Part shown: piece by piece, positions 18,823-26,043 of the stretch
Position numbering within the stretch: position 1 is the stretch's first letter
Layout: every line of letters begins with the position of its first letter
DNA from: Candidatus Bathyarchaeota archaeon
GTDB taxonomy: Archaea; Thermoproteota; Bathyarchaeia; Bathyarchaeales; Bathycorpusculaceae
Assembly: GCA_026014725.1 (NCBI GenBank)
Contig: JAOZHV010000008.1
Location: 97,194-161,193 of the forward strand
DNA: 64,000 bases
Direction: 5' to 3'
Notes under the pieces: generated by a model
Database searches by the model: none
Told to the model about the DNA's origin: nothing
The model's input: only the letters and a program-made list of their open reading frames with translations
Translations under genes and position numbers: made by a program

Positions 18823-18975
18823 CTTTCCCCTTTTTTAGTTACAAATGCATCGGAGAAAAGCGGGGGCTAAATGGGCCTTGGTTTCAAGTTCCGCGATCTG
18901 CCCAGTAATTGCGGCTTAACTTTAAACTTGCATTCTTTTCTCCCTAACAGTGTCCCAGAGCCCTAGCAAACCCTG
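18823..18975 (+). ncRNA. Pseudoknotted structured element, copy B
   Basis: Starts with the same ctttccccttttttagt tract as copy A. P1 is GGAGAAAAG (18852-18860) with CTTTTCTCC (18935-18943). P3 is GTTTCAAGTT (18881-18890) with AACTTTAAAC (18918-18927, one mismatch) plus CCGCG (18891-18895) with TGCGG (18910-18914). P2 is GGGCCTTGG (18873-18881) with CCAGAGCCC (18955-18963), one mismatch. Stem sequences differ from copy A while pairing is kept. It lies 22 bases after paralogue 2 and before a convergent small gene. Confidence 0.55.
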
Positions 18976-19165
18976 CTTACTAAAACTGAAACAAACAGGC
19001 GTATAATTAACTTTGAAAATTCGGATGAGAATGCCGTATTTGGTCCAAAATATTACAAAATTAATCGGTGTCATAAATTCGAGAATTCACTTTTTGGAGA
19101 TATTCCATATCAGAAGTACTACAAAACTCTATTTAAAATTCGATACTGTTAAGTTACCCAGTTTT

Positions 19166-19381
19166 TCAGAGGGGTTTATCGGCAGGTTTTTTCCGCCTTC
19201 TATTATTTTTTGATTGACTGGTGGCAGAATTACTCTTTAGAAAATCTTTTGGCAAGTACTCAACAGCTTTCTTGATAAACTCTTCGTTTCCAAACTTTTT
19301 AACTAATTCGTTGACTGCGTTTTTTAGCTCTTCTTCAGGTGAAATAGCTTGTTCAAGTGTCAAAAAAACCCTTAAAGTCAT
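19166..19381 (-). CDS. Small hypothetical protein, 71 aa
   Basis: No family recognised. Composition is convincingly coding: a helical acidic-basic core (SPEEELKNAVNELVKKFGN, then EEFIKKAVEYLPKDFL) and a basic tail with NNRRRKKP that could bind nucleic acid. It converges on copy B of the structured element. Confidence 0.5.
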   Translation of the reverse strand: MTLRVFLTLEQAISPEEELKNAVNELVKKFGNEEFIKKAVEYLPKDFLKSNSATSQSKNNRRRKKPADKPL

Positions 19382-19428
19382 GATTTGTTTGGGTTAACCT
19401 GACTGGGTGGCGCAATTCTAACAATACT

Positions 19429-19481
19429 TGGGGCTGGGAAGGGATTCGAACTTCAGAGAGTGGTGTCATAGCCAACCACCT
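19429..19481 (-). pseudogene. tRNA 3'-half remnant
   Basis: On the minus strand a T-loop (GTTCGAATCCC), an acceptor-like CCCAGCCCC end and an anticodon-arm-like ACACCAC segment are recognisable. The T-stem does not pair and no matching 5' acceptor GGGGCTGGG exists upstream. The part nearest the 3' end resembles the intact tRNA-Ser (gggaaggga-tcgaac). Read as a decayed tRNA; amino-acid identity is not assignable. Confidence 0.4.
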
Positions 19482-19899
19482 AGTTTCTTCGCAGTTAATT
19501 TCTCTTTTTTATACGTTGTCTGCTTTTTTTATCAAACCCAAAAACCTTTTTTCTGTTGTAGAAATTCATGGATAACCATACCCCGCCCAAAAATAAACAG
19601 ACAGTTAGAAAATGATTTATAAGAAGTCTATCGGTCGGTTTTTTCTTTATGCGTTATTTAAGTTCGCTCTCTTGCAAGCAAGGAGCTCATTATTTAGAAT
19701 GTTCAGAAGATGGTCAAGATAACTGCTAATAAGATACAACTTCAAATCTATAACTTAGCTTGCAGATTATTGCCTTAAAGAAATGACAAAGGAACTTCCT
19801 ATCAATCGGGCTCTAACAAATCTGGGGTTGCCTTCTTTTGTTCTTGAGCCAATTCTCATAGACCCAACAATTACGCAAGACGTATTATAACCATAATTG
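19482..19899. other. Region without a supported gene
   Basis: AT-rich and low in coding signal. The only notable frame is a 35-codon ORF at 19783-19890 (plus strand, MTKELPINRAL) without a recognisable domain or clear ribosome site. It is probably decayed sequence between the tRNA remnant and the nuclease gene. Confidence 0.3.
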
Positions 19900-20748
19900 C
19901 TATTGAAATTTGGCTAGCGCTTTTTTGATTAATTCTAATGCTTCATTTAATTTTGTTTCGTTTTCCAAATGATAGTATCCCCATCCACCCCATTTCTCAC
20001 TCCAATAATAATCTGCGTTATTAGCCTCTTCTGAAGTAAGCGGAAAATCAAGTCTTAGCCAATTTTTCTTTATGTGTAAACCACAAAGGTTCTTTTTTCC
20101 CACGAAGGCAATGTAATCTTGCGGAGAAGGATTTATTTTTATGGTGTTATCAATTGAAAGCACTTCTTTTTTGAATTTTTCATACAAAGGTCGCATATGA
20201 GAATTTGATTTGAAGTGATCGTCTTCTGACTTGGGTGGGTAGATGAAAGAATTGGTACCTACTGAAGTATCTAGTACTACAATGGGCGCAACAAGTATCT
20301 CATTGTCTTTTGGAGACTTTGTTAGTGTATAAGAAACAAGTTTTATAGATGGGCTCAGTGCCCAGCAAGCATTTTTTACTTCTTCGCTCACGCTACTCAC
20401 GAGTGCCATAAGCCTAATGTCTTGGGTAACTTCTCTGAAACCTTTCTTTTCGAAAACTGAGAAAAGAAGCCTTATGTGATTTTCGTCTTTAGAAAACCAG
20501 CTGTAGTACTCCATAAGTTGGATAAGTGCATCTTTATCAAAATTCCCTATTCTCTTGCATTCAATTATTACAGGGTTATTTTCCTCGTCAATCGCCAATA
20601 TGTCAATTATACCAGTGCCTATATGGAGATAGGAATCAACATACCTGAGTCCTTCTTCTATAGAATCAAGGTTCTTCTCGAATAAGTCTTGCAGCTCTTT
20701 TTCAGGAATATCCAAGTTAACGTTTTTTAGTATACTTAGTTTGACCAT
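19900..20748 (-). CDS. NucS/DUF91-like PD-(D/E)xK nuclease with C-terminal DUF5655-like domain
   Basis: The N-terminal half resembles the nuclease domain of NucS-type enzymes: ELQDLFEKNLDSIEEGLRYV, then the active-site core GIIDILAIDE and NPVIIECKR, giving the D and ExK residues (~52-67). LIQLMEYYSWF and MALVSSVSEEVKNACWAL complete the domain. The C-terminal ~110 residues (YEKFKKEVLSIDN to WGYYHLE) look like the small domain often fused to such nucleases. Function may be mismatch or branched-DNA cleavage or defence. It is monocistronic, in a gene-poor, remnant-rich stretch. Confidence 0.75.
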   Translation of the reverse strand: MVKLSILKNVNLDIPEKELQDLFEKNLDSIEEGLRYVDSYLHIGTGIIDILAIDEENNPVIIECKRIGNFDKDALIQLMEYYSWFSKDENHIRLLFSVFEKKGFREVTQDIRLMALVSSVSEEVKNACWALSPSIKLVSYTLTKSPKDNEILVAPIVVLDTSVGTNSFIYPPKSEDDHFKSNSHMRPLYEKFKKEVLSIDNTIKINPSPQDYIAFVGKKNLCGLHIKKNWLRLDFPLTSEEANNADYYWSEKWGGWGYYHLENETKLNEALELIKKALAKFQ

Positions 20749-20781
20749 AAAAATGATTACCAGAACAAGTAGTATAAATTA

Positions 20782-21093
20782 TTAACTTCTGCTCCCTATG
20801 TTGTCATTCAGCGCTAAATTGTTCCAGATTAGGATGGAGATGCAAAGAGTTAAAGTGAAGTTAGTGTTTTTTTGGTTGTGTTGAATTAAGAACCAGTAGG
20901 TTAGCAGGTTCTTTTCTTTGTTTTTGTGGTTTGGAAACCTCTTACTTATGAGCGCCCAAAAGTTGTCGTTGTGTTTTCTTTCTATGTTGTGTGCGGTTTC
21001 GTGGTAGATTATGTAGCTGATCAGGTCTTCGGGTAAAAATTTGAGGAGCGTATTTACTGTTAGGTTTTGTTTTGGCTGTGACAGGATTTTGCA
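20782..21093 (-). pseudogene. 5'-truncated YgjP/SprT-like zinc metallopeptidase
   Basis: A frame open from the TGA at 21096 to the TAA at 20782 encodes LTVNTLLKFLPEDLISYIIY, then HETAHNIERKHNDNFWALI and LLTYWFLIQ. This is the HExxH-type core and C-terminus of the YgjP/DUF45 metal-dependent hydrolase family. No ATG, GTG or TTG precedes the conserved part and the N-terminal half of the family is missing. The last ~25 codons have no similarity. Read as a decayed gene. Confidence 0.6.
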
Positions 21094-21165
21094 TCATATC
21101 CCTGCAATCGCAAAGCAATTAAAGAAAAAATTCGCTAACTAAAAAGCCAAAGGAGAAAAAGCCCA

Positions 21166-21471
21166 ATGGGCAGGATAGATTTGGATAATTCTTGTTCTGA
21201 AGAACAAAAACAGGCTTTAATGAATATTCGTGATGAGTTAATGGAGGCAGAGAAAACTCTAACAAGGGCAATCAAGGAAGCAGAGAAGTGCTACATAATC
21301 AGCAAATCACAGATTGCTATAGATAATGAAATCGGCGGCATTCCTATTAAAGAGGCTTTCCAGAATGAGCTTGAACGCTCAATGAAGGAAAAAAGTAATC
21401 TGCAAAGTCTTATAGAAAAAGCGCTTGAACAGATGAGTAGTGCGAGAAGCAAAATAATCATACCCTTCTAG
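21166..21471 (+). CDS. Small helical hypothetical protein, 101 aa
   Basis: Preceded by a strong aaaggagaaa ribosome site. The product is almost wholly alpha-helical with heptad-like charge (EEQKQALMNIRDELMEAEKT; LIEKALEQMSSARSK), probably a coiled-coil dimer. No family or catalytic motif is recognised. It is monocistronic, just upstream of tRNA-Ser on the opposite strand. Confidence 0.55.
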   Translation: MGRIDLDNSCSEEQKQALMNIRDELMEAEKTLTRAIKEAEKCYIISKSQIAIDNEIGGIPIKEAFQNELERSMKEKSNLQSLIEKALEQMSSARSKIIIPF

Positions 21472-21674
21472 CCCTTCCATGAAAGAAGTCGACCTCTCAC
21501 CTAAGTTCCATTTCCCGCTTGTAGCGCTCAGGCTTTTCGTGTATGAGTAAATTTTGCAATAGCAGACTACTGGAAACAGGGTTTTCCAACATATTCGCGA
21601 CTACGAGAAGAGAAAAATCTTCAGAAAACCAAAGTAACCGCCACACGCCGGGTGTTTGTCCAAAAGTATGTTGA

Positions 21675-21801
21675 TGGCGCCGGGGAAGGGACTCGAACCC
21701 CTGCGAGCACGAAGCCCACTGGCTATCTCGCCGTTTTTCTGGCTTAGCCCTCTTTTCTTTAGATCTCGAGGCCAGCGCGATAACCACTCCGCCACCCCGG
21801 C
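21675..21801 (-). tRNA. tRNA-Ser(CGA) with 40-nt intron, CCA encoded
   Basis: Acceptor GCCGGGG pairs with CCCCGGC, the discriminator is G and CCA is encoded (21675-21677). The anticodon stem is CTGGC/GCCAG with loop CTCGAGA, so the anticodon is CGA. The loop is interrupted after position 37 by an intron at 21725-21764, the standard archaeal position for bulge-helix-bulge splicing. A long variable arm (GGGC/GCTC) and T-loop TTCGAGT agree with serine. Confidence 0.93.
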
Positions 21802-21988
21802 TCCGATGATAGATTTGGTGTTCTGGCTAAAAGAGTTTTCAGTAGTACCGCACCCATTCGCAATTATATTGTGGCGCGCTTCGGTTTCGCCAACATATTT
21901 GGAACATATTAGAAACTCATTGCAGAAACCTATAGGGGGTAGGTGCTATTGACGGTTTTCTAAGCCAAAAGCCTGTTGAAATTTAACG

Positions 21989-22031
21989 CTTTATATAGGA
22001 GGATAGGGTCTATCGGCAGAGCAACAAACTT
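21989..22031 (+). repeat. Dispersed ~40-bp repeat, copy 1
   Basis: The core atagg-ggatagggtct and the downstream gcagagcaacaaactt recur at 39249-39291. Between them copy 1 has atcg where copy 2 has gtt. Both copies lie immediately beyond the 3' end of a minus-strand gene and begin with a TATA-like ctttatata on the plus strand, so an antisense small-RNA promoter is possible. Confidence 0.45.
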
Positions 22032-22531
22032 TAGACAGCTAAACGTTTTGTTACTTGTTTTAGCAGGGTTTGTCTGGGCAAAAAGCCGTAACGACCATAG
22101 AAACCATACACCTGCTCGTTGCCGACCGTAACCTCAAGGACTTTTGTTTCCGCGCCGTTTTGGTTCATCCATTCCAACGCATTCCGCATTAGCTCGTCAC
22201 CGATACCCATACCACGATATGTCTCACACACAAAAATTGATTCAACCGTGCCTGTCTTTTTAGAATCAAGACTGCTCACAATGTAACCAACAGTTTCGCC
22301 TGTTGCCTCATCCACTGCCAAGTCGACAAGCAGTAAACCGCAAGAAGCTTTTTCTAACAATTCAGCCTTCCTTTTTTGGAAATTCATTTCTGCAAAATGT
22401 TGCTTAAAAAAGGTTGAACGCTCATACATGCATCGGTTGAGGGCTTCCCACAGAAACTTGATTTCATCAAGGATTGTATGGTCGCCATGCATGTACTTTA
22501 TTGTGATGGTTCGAGCTGCTTTCTTTGCCAT
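22031..22531 (-). CDS. GNAT-family N-acetyltransferase
   Basis: A complete GNAT fold: acceptor part (ILDEIKFLWEALNRCMYERS), central strands (CGLLLVDLAVDEATGETVGYI), the acetyl-CoA motif VCETYRGMGIGDELMRNALEW (Q/RxxGxG/A) and a C-terminal VYGFYGRYGFLPR. The start at 22531 (MAKKAARTIT) follows aggtg; the longer frame to 22624 would overlap the ZIP gene. It lies directly downstream of the ZIP transporter on the same strand. Substrate unknown. Confidence 0.85.
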   Translation of the reverse strand: MAKKAARTITIKYMHGDHTILDEIKFLWEALNRCMYERSTFFKQHFAEMNFQKRKAELLEKASCGLLLVDLAVDEATGETVGYIVSSLDSKKTGTVESIFVCETYRGMGIGDELMRNALEWMNQNGAETKVLEVTVGNEQVYGFYGRYGFLPRQTLLKQVTKRLAV

Positions 22532-22586
22532 GTTAACACCTAATCTGGAGACTGTTTCTTCAAGTAACAGACCTGCCAGAAATGTT

Positions 22587-23336
22587 TTACTCAAGCAGTA
22601 ATAGTAATGCCATGGGTACGACACCTAAAACCAAAGATATGAGTTGGAACGCAGATTTTTTTGGCTCAGGTGTGTCTTTGCGAAGTTCGGGAATAAGGTC
22701 TGACCCAGCAATGTAGATGAAGTTTCCTGCGGCGAAAGGGATCAATAAAGGCACGAACCCTTCAACAGCTGTGCCCAAAATCAACGCAATTATAGCTCCT
22801 AAAACTGCTGTCAGCGCCGTTACAAAATTGAAGATGAGAGCTTTTTTCTTTTGGAACCCACCGTAAATGAGGACACCAAAATCTCCTATTTCCTGAGGTA
22901 TCTCGTGAAATATCACGGCTATGGTCGTAGCTATGCCTAAGGGTATGCTTGCAATGTAGCTACCGCCCACGATTAAGCCGTCAATGAGGTTGTGGACGCC
23001 ATCTCCAAACAGGTTCATGTAAGCAAAAGAATGCGGGTGTTCAGCAGAAGTCGGAACATGGCAATGTCGCCACTGCAGAAAACGCTCAACCGCAAAAGAA
23101 GAAAAAATACCTAACAAAATTACGAAGGACGCCAAGATATTAAATCCAGTTTCTTCCACCATCTCAGGGATCAGATGAAGAAACACGTCACCAAGCAAGC
23201 CTCCAGCAGCAAAACTAACCATGTACATGAAGGCTTTCTTGAGTTTCTTATCAGCGACCCAGTAAACTAGTATGCCGCATAAAGAAATCACGCTGACTAA
23301 CGCAACGCTCAATATGCTTAGTGTCCATTCAAGCAT
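22587..23336 (-). CDS. ZIP-family divalent metal transporter
   Basis: About eight TM helices with the ZIP metal sites: HLIPEMVEE in an early helix, then FGDGVHNLIDGLIVG (TM4) and FHEIPQEIGDFG (TM5). These supply the HN..D and HExxxE ligands. The extracytoplasmic or loop region contains HCHVPTSAEHPHSF, a His-rich metal-sensing stretch. It imports Zn, Fe, Mn or possibly Ni. The divergent neighbour is a NikR-type regulator with a palindrome between the two, which suggests metal-responsive control. Confidence 0.92.
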   Translation of the reverse strand: MLEWTLSILSVALVSVISLCGILVYWVADKKLKKAFMYMVSFAAGGLLGDVFLHLIPEMVEETGFNILASFVILLGIFSSFAVERFLQWRHCHVPTSAEHPHSFAYMNLFGDGVHNLIDGLIVGGSYIASIPLGIATTIAVIFHEIPQEIGDFGVLIYGGFQKKKALIFNFVTALTAVLGAIIALILGTAVEGFVPLLIPFAAGNFIYIAGSDLIPELRKDTPEPKKSAFQLISLVLGVVPMALLLLLE

Positions 23337-23365
23337 TAGGATTCCTTGAACGTATAGCCCAAAAC

Positions 23366-23398
23366 TTTTATTAAAATCTTGCTAATTTCTTAATAAAA
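23366..23398. promoter_or_regulatory. Candidate NikR operator between ZIP and nikR-like genes
   Basis: TTTTATTAA (23366-23374) and TTAATAAAA (23390-23398) form a perfect nine-base inverted repeat separated by 15 bases, in the 101-base divergent intergenic region. NikR binds two short half-sites separated by about two DNA turns, so the geometry fits, although the sequence is AT-rich rather than the proteobacterial GTATGA type. Confidence 0.45.
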
Positions 23399-23437
23399 CC
23401 TTATATTTAGCCAAGCTCAATCTTAATAAGACCTGCC

Positions 23438-23824
23438 ATGAGCATCGTTAGTCTCTCAATCCCAAAAAACTTACTTGAAAAAGTCGACAGCTACATAAAA
23501 GAACAAGGTTACGCAAACCGTTCAGAAATCGTCAGGCAAGCCCTGAGAGCCTACATGTCCGAAGGCAAAAGACTCAGTGAACTCAAGGGAAGCTTAACTG
23601 CCGTGATAACGATTATATACCAAAAAGGCGCCCGAACAGGACAGATAGTCGACGCCCAGCACAGTTACAGCAACATAGTTTTAACGTTTCTTCATACGCA
23701 CATTGAACAGGGTTACTGCGTGGAAATAATAGTCGCTAAAGGAGACGCAGAGGTCATGAAAGCATTCATCGAAGCTATGAAAACAAACAAGCAGATATCA
23801 GAGGTTAAACTCACGCTGCTTTAG
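23438..23824 (+). CDS. NikR-type nickel-responsive regulator (RHH plus ACT-like domain)
   Basis: The N-terminal ribbon-helix-helix (SIVSLSIPKNLLEKVDSYI; NRSEIVRQALRAYM) is followed by a ferredoxin-like metal-binding domain. All four NikR nickel ligands have counterparts: His in DAQHSY, the two His of LHTH, and Cys in GYC, before VEIIVAKGD. At 128 residues it is close to the usual ~135. It probably represses the divergent ZIP gene and itself, and links to nickel supply for CODH/ACS elsewhere in the window. Confidence 0.9.
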   Translation: MSIVSLSIPKNLLEKVDSYIKEQGYANRSEIVRQALRAYMSEGKRLSELKGSLTAVITIIYQKGARTGQIVDAQHSYSNIVLTFLHTHIEQGYCVEIIVAKGDAEVMKAFIEAMKTNKQISEVKLTLL

Positions 23825-23909
23825 GTCTCCTGATTTTTTGAAACAAAAGCTTTGGCGCAAAATGTCTATATCTACGTAGCGCTGATTAAGTGTTAATGAG
23901 GGAAGGGTA

Positions 23910-24197
23910 TTGCTATCTAAAATTCCAACACTGCTAGAGAAAGTAAGCAAAGAAAACTTGGACAAAGAAATACTAAGAGCAGCCATAATCGCCGAGTTGG
24001 ACGCCATAAACCTCTACGAGCAAATGGCAGCCGTAGCCGTAAACCCAATAATAAAGACGATTCTGCTGGATATAGCTAAAGAAGAAAAAACACACGTTGG
24101 CGAATTCCAAGCCCTACTGTTGAAAAACGATGCAGAGCAAGTTAAAGAGCTTGAAGAAGGCAAAAAAGAAGTCGAAGAAATAACAAGCGAAAATTAG
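23910..24197 (+). CDS. Half-ferritin (EncFtn-like) protein
   Basis: A 95-residue two-helix ferritin-like protein. Helix 1 carries AELDAINLYEQMA and helix 2 DIAKEEKTHVGEF, giving the Glu, Glu and His that form the iron site across a dimer in encapsulated ferritins. The C-terminal tail is acidic (KELEEGKKEVEEITSEN). The start is TTG at 23910 after ggaaggg. Such proteins oxidise and store iron, often inside encapsulin shells, but no shell gene is in this window. It is adjacent to the metal regulator NikR. Confidence 0.75.
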   Translation: MLSKIPTLLEKVSKENLDKEILRAAIIAELDAINLYEQMAAVAVNPIIKTILLDIAKEEKTHVGEFQALLLKNDAEQVKELEEGKKEVEEITSEN

Positions 24198-24352
24198 TTC
24201 ACTTTTATCATTAAAAGAGAAAGGGTAGCGTTGCCGCTAAATTGATGAGACATGACTTCGTTAACAGCCACATGTTAACCTTCCAGATTTTTAAAACATT
24301 TATTTTGCTGGAAAACAATTACCATAAAAGGCAATAGTTTGGTTGATTTTTA

Positions 24353-25216
24353 ATGGCTCTCAACGGCAACAACACAATGGAAAAACGGAAAAACAATACT
24401 CTAAACGAAGCAAGGATAGAACAAGAATTGCTTAAAGGAACAGTAGACAAGAACCTTGGCGTGTACTGTGCACTTTTTTCTGCTAAAAGCACGATTGAGG
24501 GACAGAACGGCGGAGTAATCACTGCTCTACTCATTAAAGGTCTTAGCGAAGGCATTTTTGACTCAACTGTAGTTGTCCGCAACAAGGATGGCTATAGCGC
24601 AGAAGCAGTAGTAGCAGAGAACGCCAATGACGTCTTGTCAGCAAAAGGAACAAAATATGTCAAAGTCAATGTTGCTGAGAAACTACGCGAACTTGTGGAG
24701 CAGGGCAAGAAAAAGATAGCAATCGTTTGTACACCATGCGAAGTTAGAGCGGCTAGAAAAATCCAGCAGACTTTACCTTCAGACTGCACAGTGACAATTA
24801 TTGGCTTGTTCTGTTTTGAAGCCTTCAACGGTGCCAAGTTAAAAGAAGAAGTAGCAAAAAGGTTAGGTATTGACTTAGCGAAAGCCCAGAGAACACATAT
24901 TCAGCATGGAAAATTCACTGTGAGTTTGGATGGAAATGAGTACAGTTGCAGAATAAGAGAGCTGGCGAACGCCACTGAGAAAGTATGCCAGTATTGTGAT
25001 GACTTCGCTGCTAGGCTCGCTGACGTTTCGGTTGGTTCTGCAGGCAGCAAAGAAGAGTATTCAACCGTAATCGTCAGGTCACCTATAGGAGAGAAAATCT
25101 TGCAGAACCTTGAACTCGTAAAAGGAGCCGTTGATAGAGAAGAAATAATTAAATTGTGTAGCTTAAAAAAAGCTCGCGCTGAACGAAACTTCGCTGGGTT
25201 AGAAAACAAGCGATAG
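24353..25216 (+). CDS. FrhB/FpoF-like F420-dependent oxidoreductase subunit
   Basis: Matches the coenzyme F420 hydrogenase/dehydrogenase beta-subunit family: GQNGGVITALLIKGLSEG (~57), LSAKGTKYVKVNV, IAIVCTPCEVRAARKIQ (~123), IGLFCFEAF and a Cys cluster CQYCDDF (~218). These proteins oxidise F420H2 through FAD and Fe-S centres and pass electrons to a partner. At 287 residues it is of FrhB size, with no N-terminal ferredoxin domain. The next gene, 98 bases downstream, is a methylene-tetrahydrofolate reductase-like TIM barrel, a plausible electron acceptor. Confidence 0.85.
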   Translation: MALNGNNTMEKRKNNTLNEARIEQELLKGTVDKNLGVYCALFSAKSTIEGQNGGVITALLIKGLSEGIFDSTVVVRNKDGYSAEAVVAENANDVLSAKGTKYVKVNVAEKLRELVEQGKKKIAIVCTPCEVRAARKIQQTLPSDCTVTIIGLFCFEAFNGAKLKEEVAKRLGIDLAKAQRTHIQHGKFTVSLDGNEYSCRIRELANATEKVCQYCDDFAARLADVSVGSAGSKEEYSTVIVRSPIGEKILQNLELVKGAVDREEIIKLCSLKKARAERNFAGLENKR

Positions 25217-25314
25217 CCTATTTGCCTAGGAAAAACGTTGATTCTAAGGCAGCTTTGCGTATGCAAAAAGTTTTTAACCCAAACCTCTTATCCCTTTAAC
25301 CGAGATGTATCTCC

Positions 25315-26040
25315 ATGAAAATACTAAACGAGTTTGTGCCAACACGTAAATTTCTAAAGCTTGCTGAAGAACTTAAAGACCTAGTTGATGGATGGAACGT
25401 AACTGACAGTGCTGCCGGTTTTCCAGCGCCAAGCGGTGTAGTAGTAAGTTGCTTGCTCAAGTACAAGTACCCTGAAAAATATGTTTGCCCAATATTCATC
25501 CTTCACTATAAAGGACCAGTTGAAGTTGGAGGCTTAGCTTTAGCATCAGACATCATTGGATTAGATGGTTTAGCAGTCACTATGGGAGACAAGCCACGTT
25601 ACGGTGAACCTATAAAGATGCTGCCATCATCTGAGGAAGCACGTGACTTCATACGCAACACAGTGAAAACAAAGAACCTCAAGCTCGGCTGCTTACTAAC
25701 AGCAAGACGCTCAATTGAAGAAACGCTTCAACGCGTACGCGAGCCATGGGACTTCGTGTACTTCATGAGACTAGAAGACTCATCCTTTGAAGCGCTCAAG
25801 GCGGTCTCAGCGGAATGCAAGAAACTAAACAAGCCGCTCTTCGCATACTTCCTAGTTGGAACAGCTAAGAACGTTGAAACAGTCAAAATGATTGGCTGGC
25901 CAACCGCTGCAACCATGGAAACTGTCGAGGAGAAAGCAGCAAAACTTGTCGGGCTCGTCGACGGCATCATCGCAACTTGTGCTGGTGACGCTGAAGGCGA
26001 CAAACTGATGCTGCAAAAGCTTCAGAAGTTCAGGTCTTAA
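25315..26040 (+). CDS. Methylenetetrahydrofolate reductase-like TIM-barrel protein
   Basis: A 241-residue barrel with the order of MetF-family signatures: an N-terminal FVPTRKFLKL strand-helix, VTDSAAGFPAPSGVVVSCLL (~29), PIFILHYKG, LASDIIGLDGLAVTMGDKPR (the GD-containing flavin/substrate loop, ~77) and a conserved C-terminal strand. It is shorter than bacterial MetF (~290), as in stripped-down archaeal versions. With the FrhB-like gene it may reduce methylene- to methyl-tetrahydropterin using F420H2, the role of Mer in methanogens. That assignment is inference; a different pterin or C1 reaction is possible. Confidence 0.6.
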   Translation: MKILNEFVPTRKFLKLAEELKDLVDGWNVTDSAAGFPAPSGVVVSCLLKYKYPEKYVCPIFILHYKGPVEVGGLALASDIIGLDGLAVTMGDKPRYGEPIKMLPSSEEARDFIRNTVKTKNLKLGCLLTARRSIEETLQRVREPWDFVYFMRLEDSSFEALKAVSAECKKLNKPLFAYFLVGTAKNVETVKMIGWPTAATMETVEEKAAKLVGLVDGIIATCAGDAEGDKLMLQKLQKFRS

Positions 26041-26043
26041 GCG

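Noticed and set aside
19429..19481. Functional tRNA gene
   Set aside because: The T-stem does not pair and no 5' acceptor strand matches, so it is listed as a remnant only.
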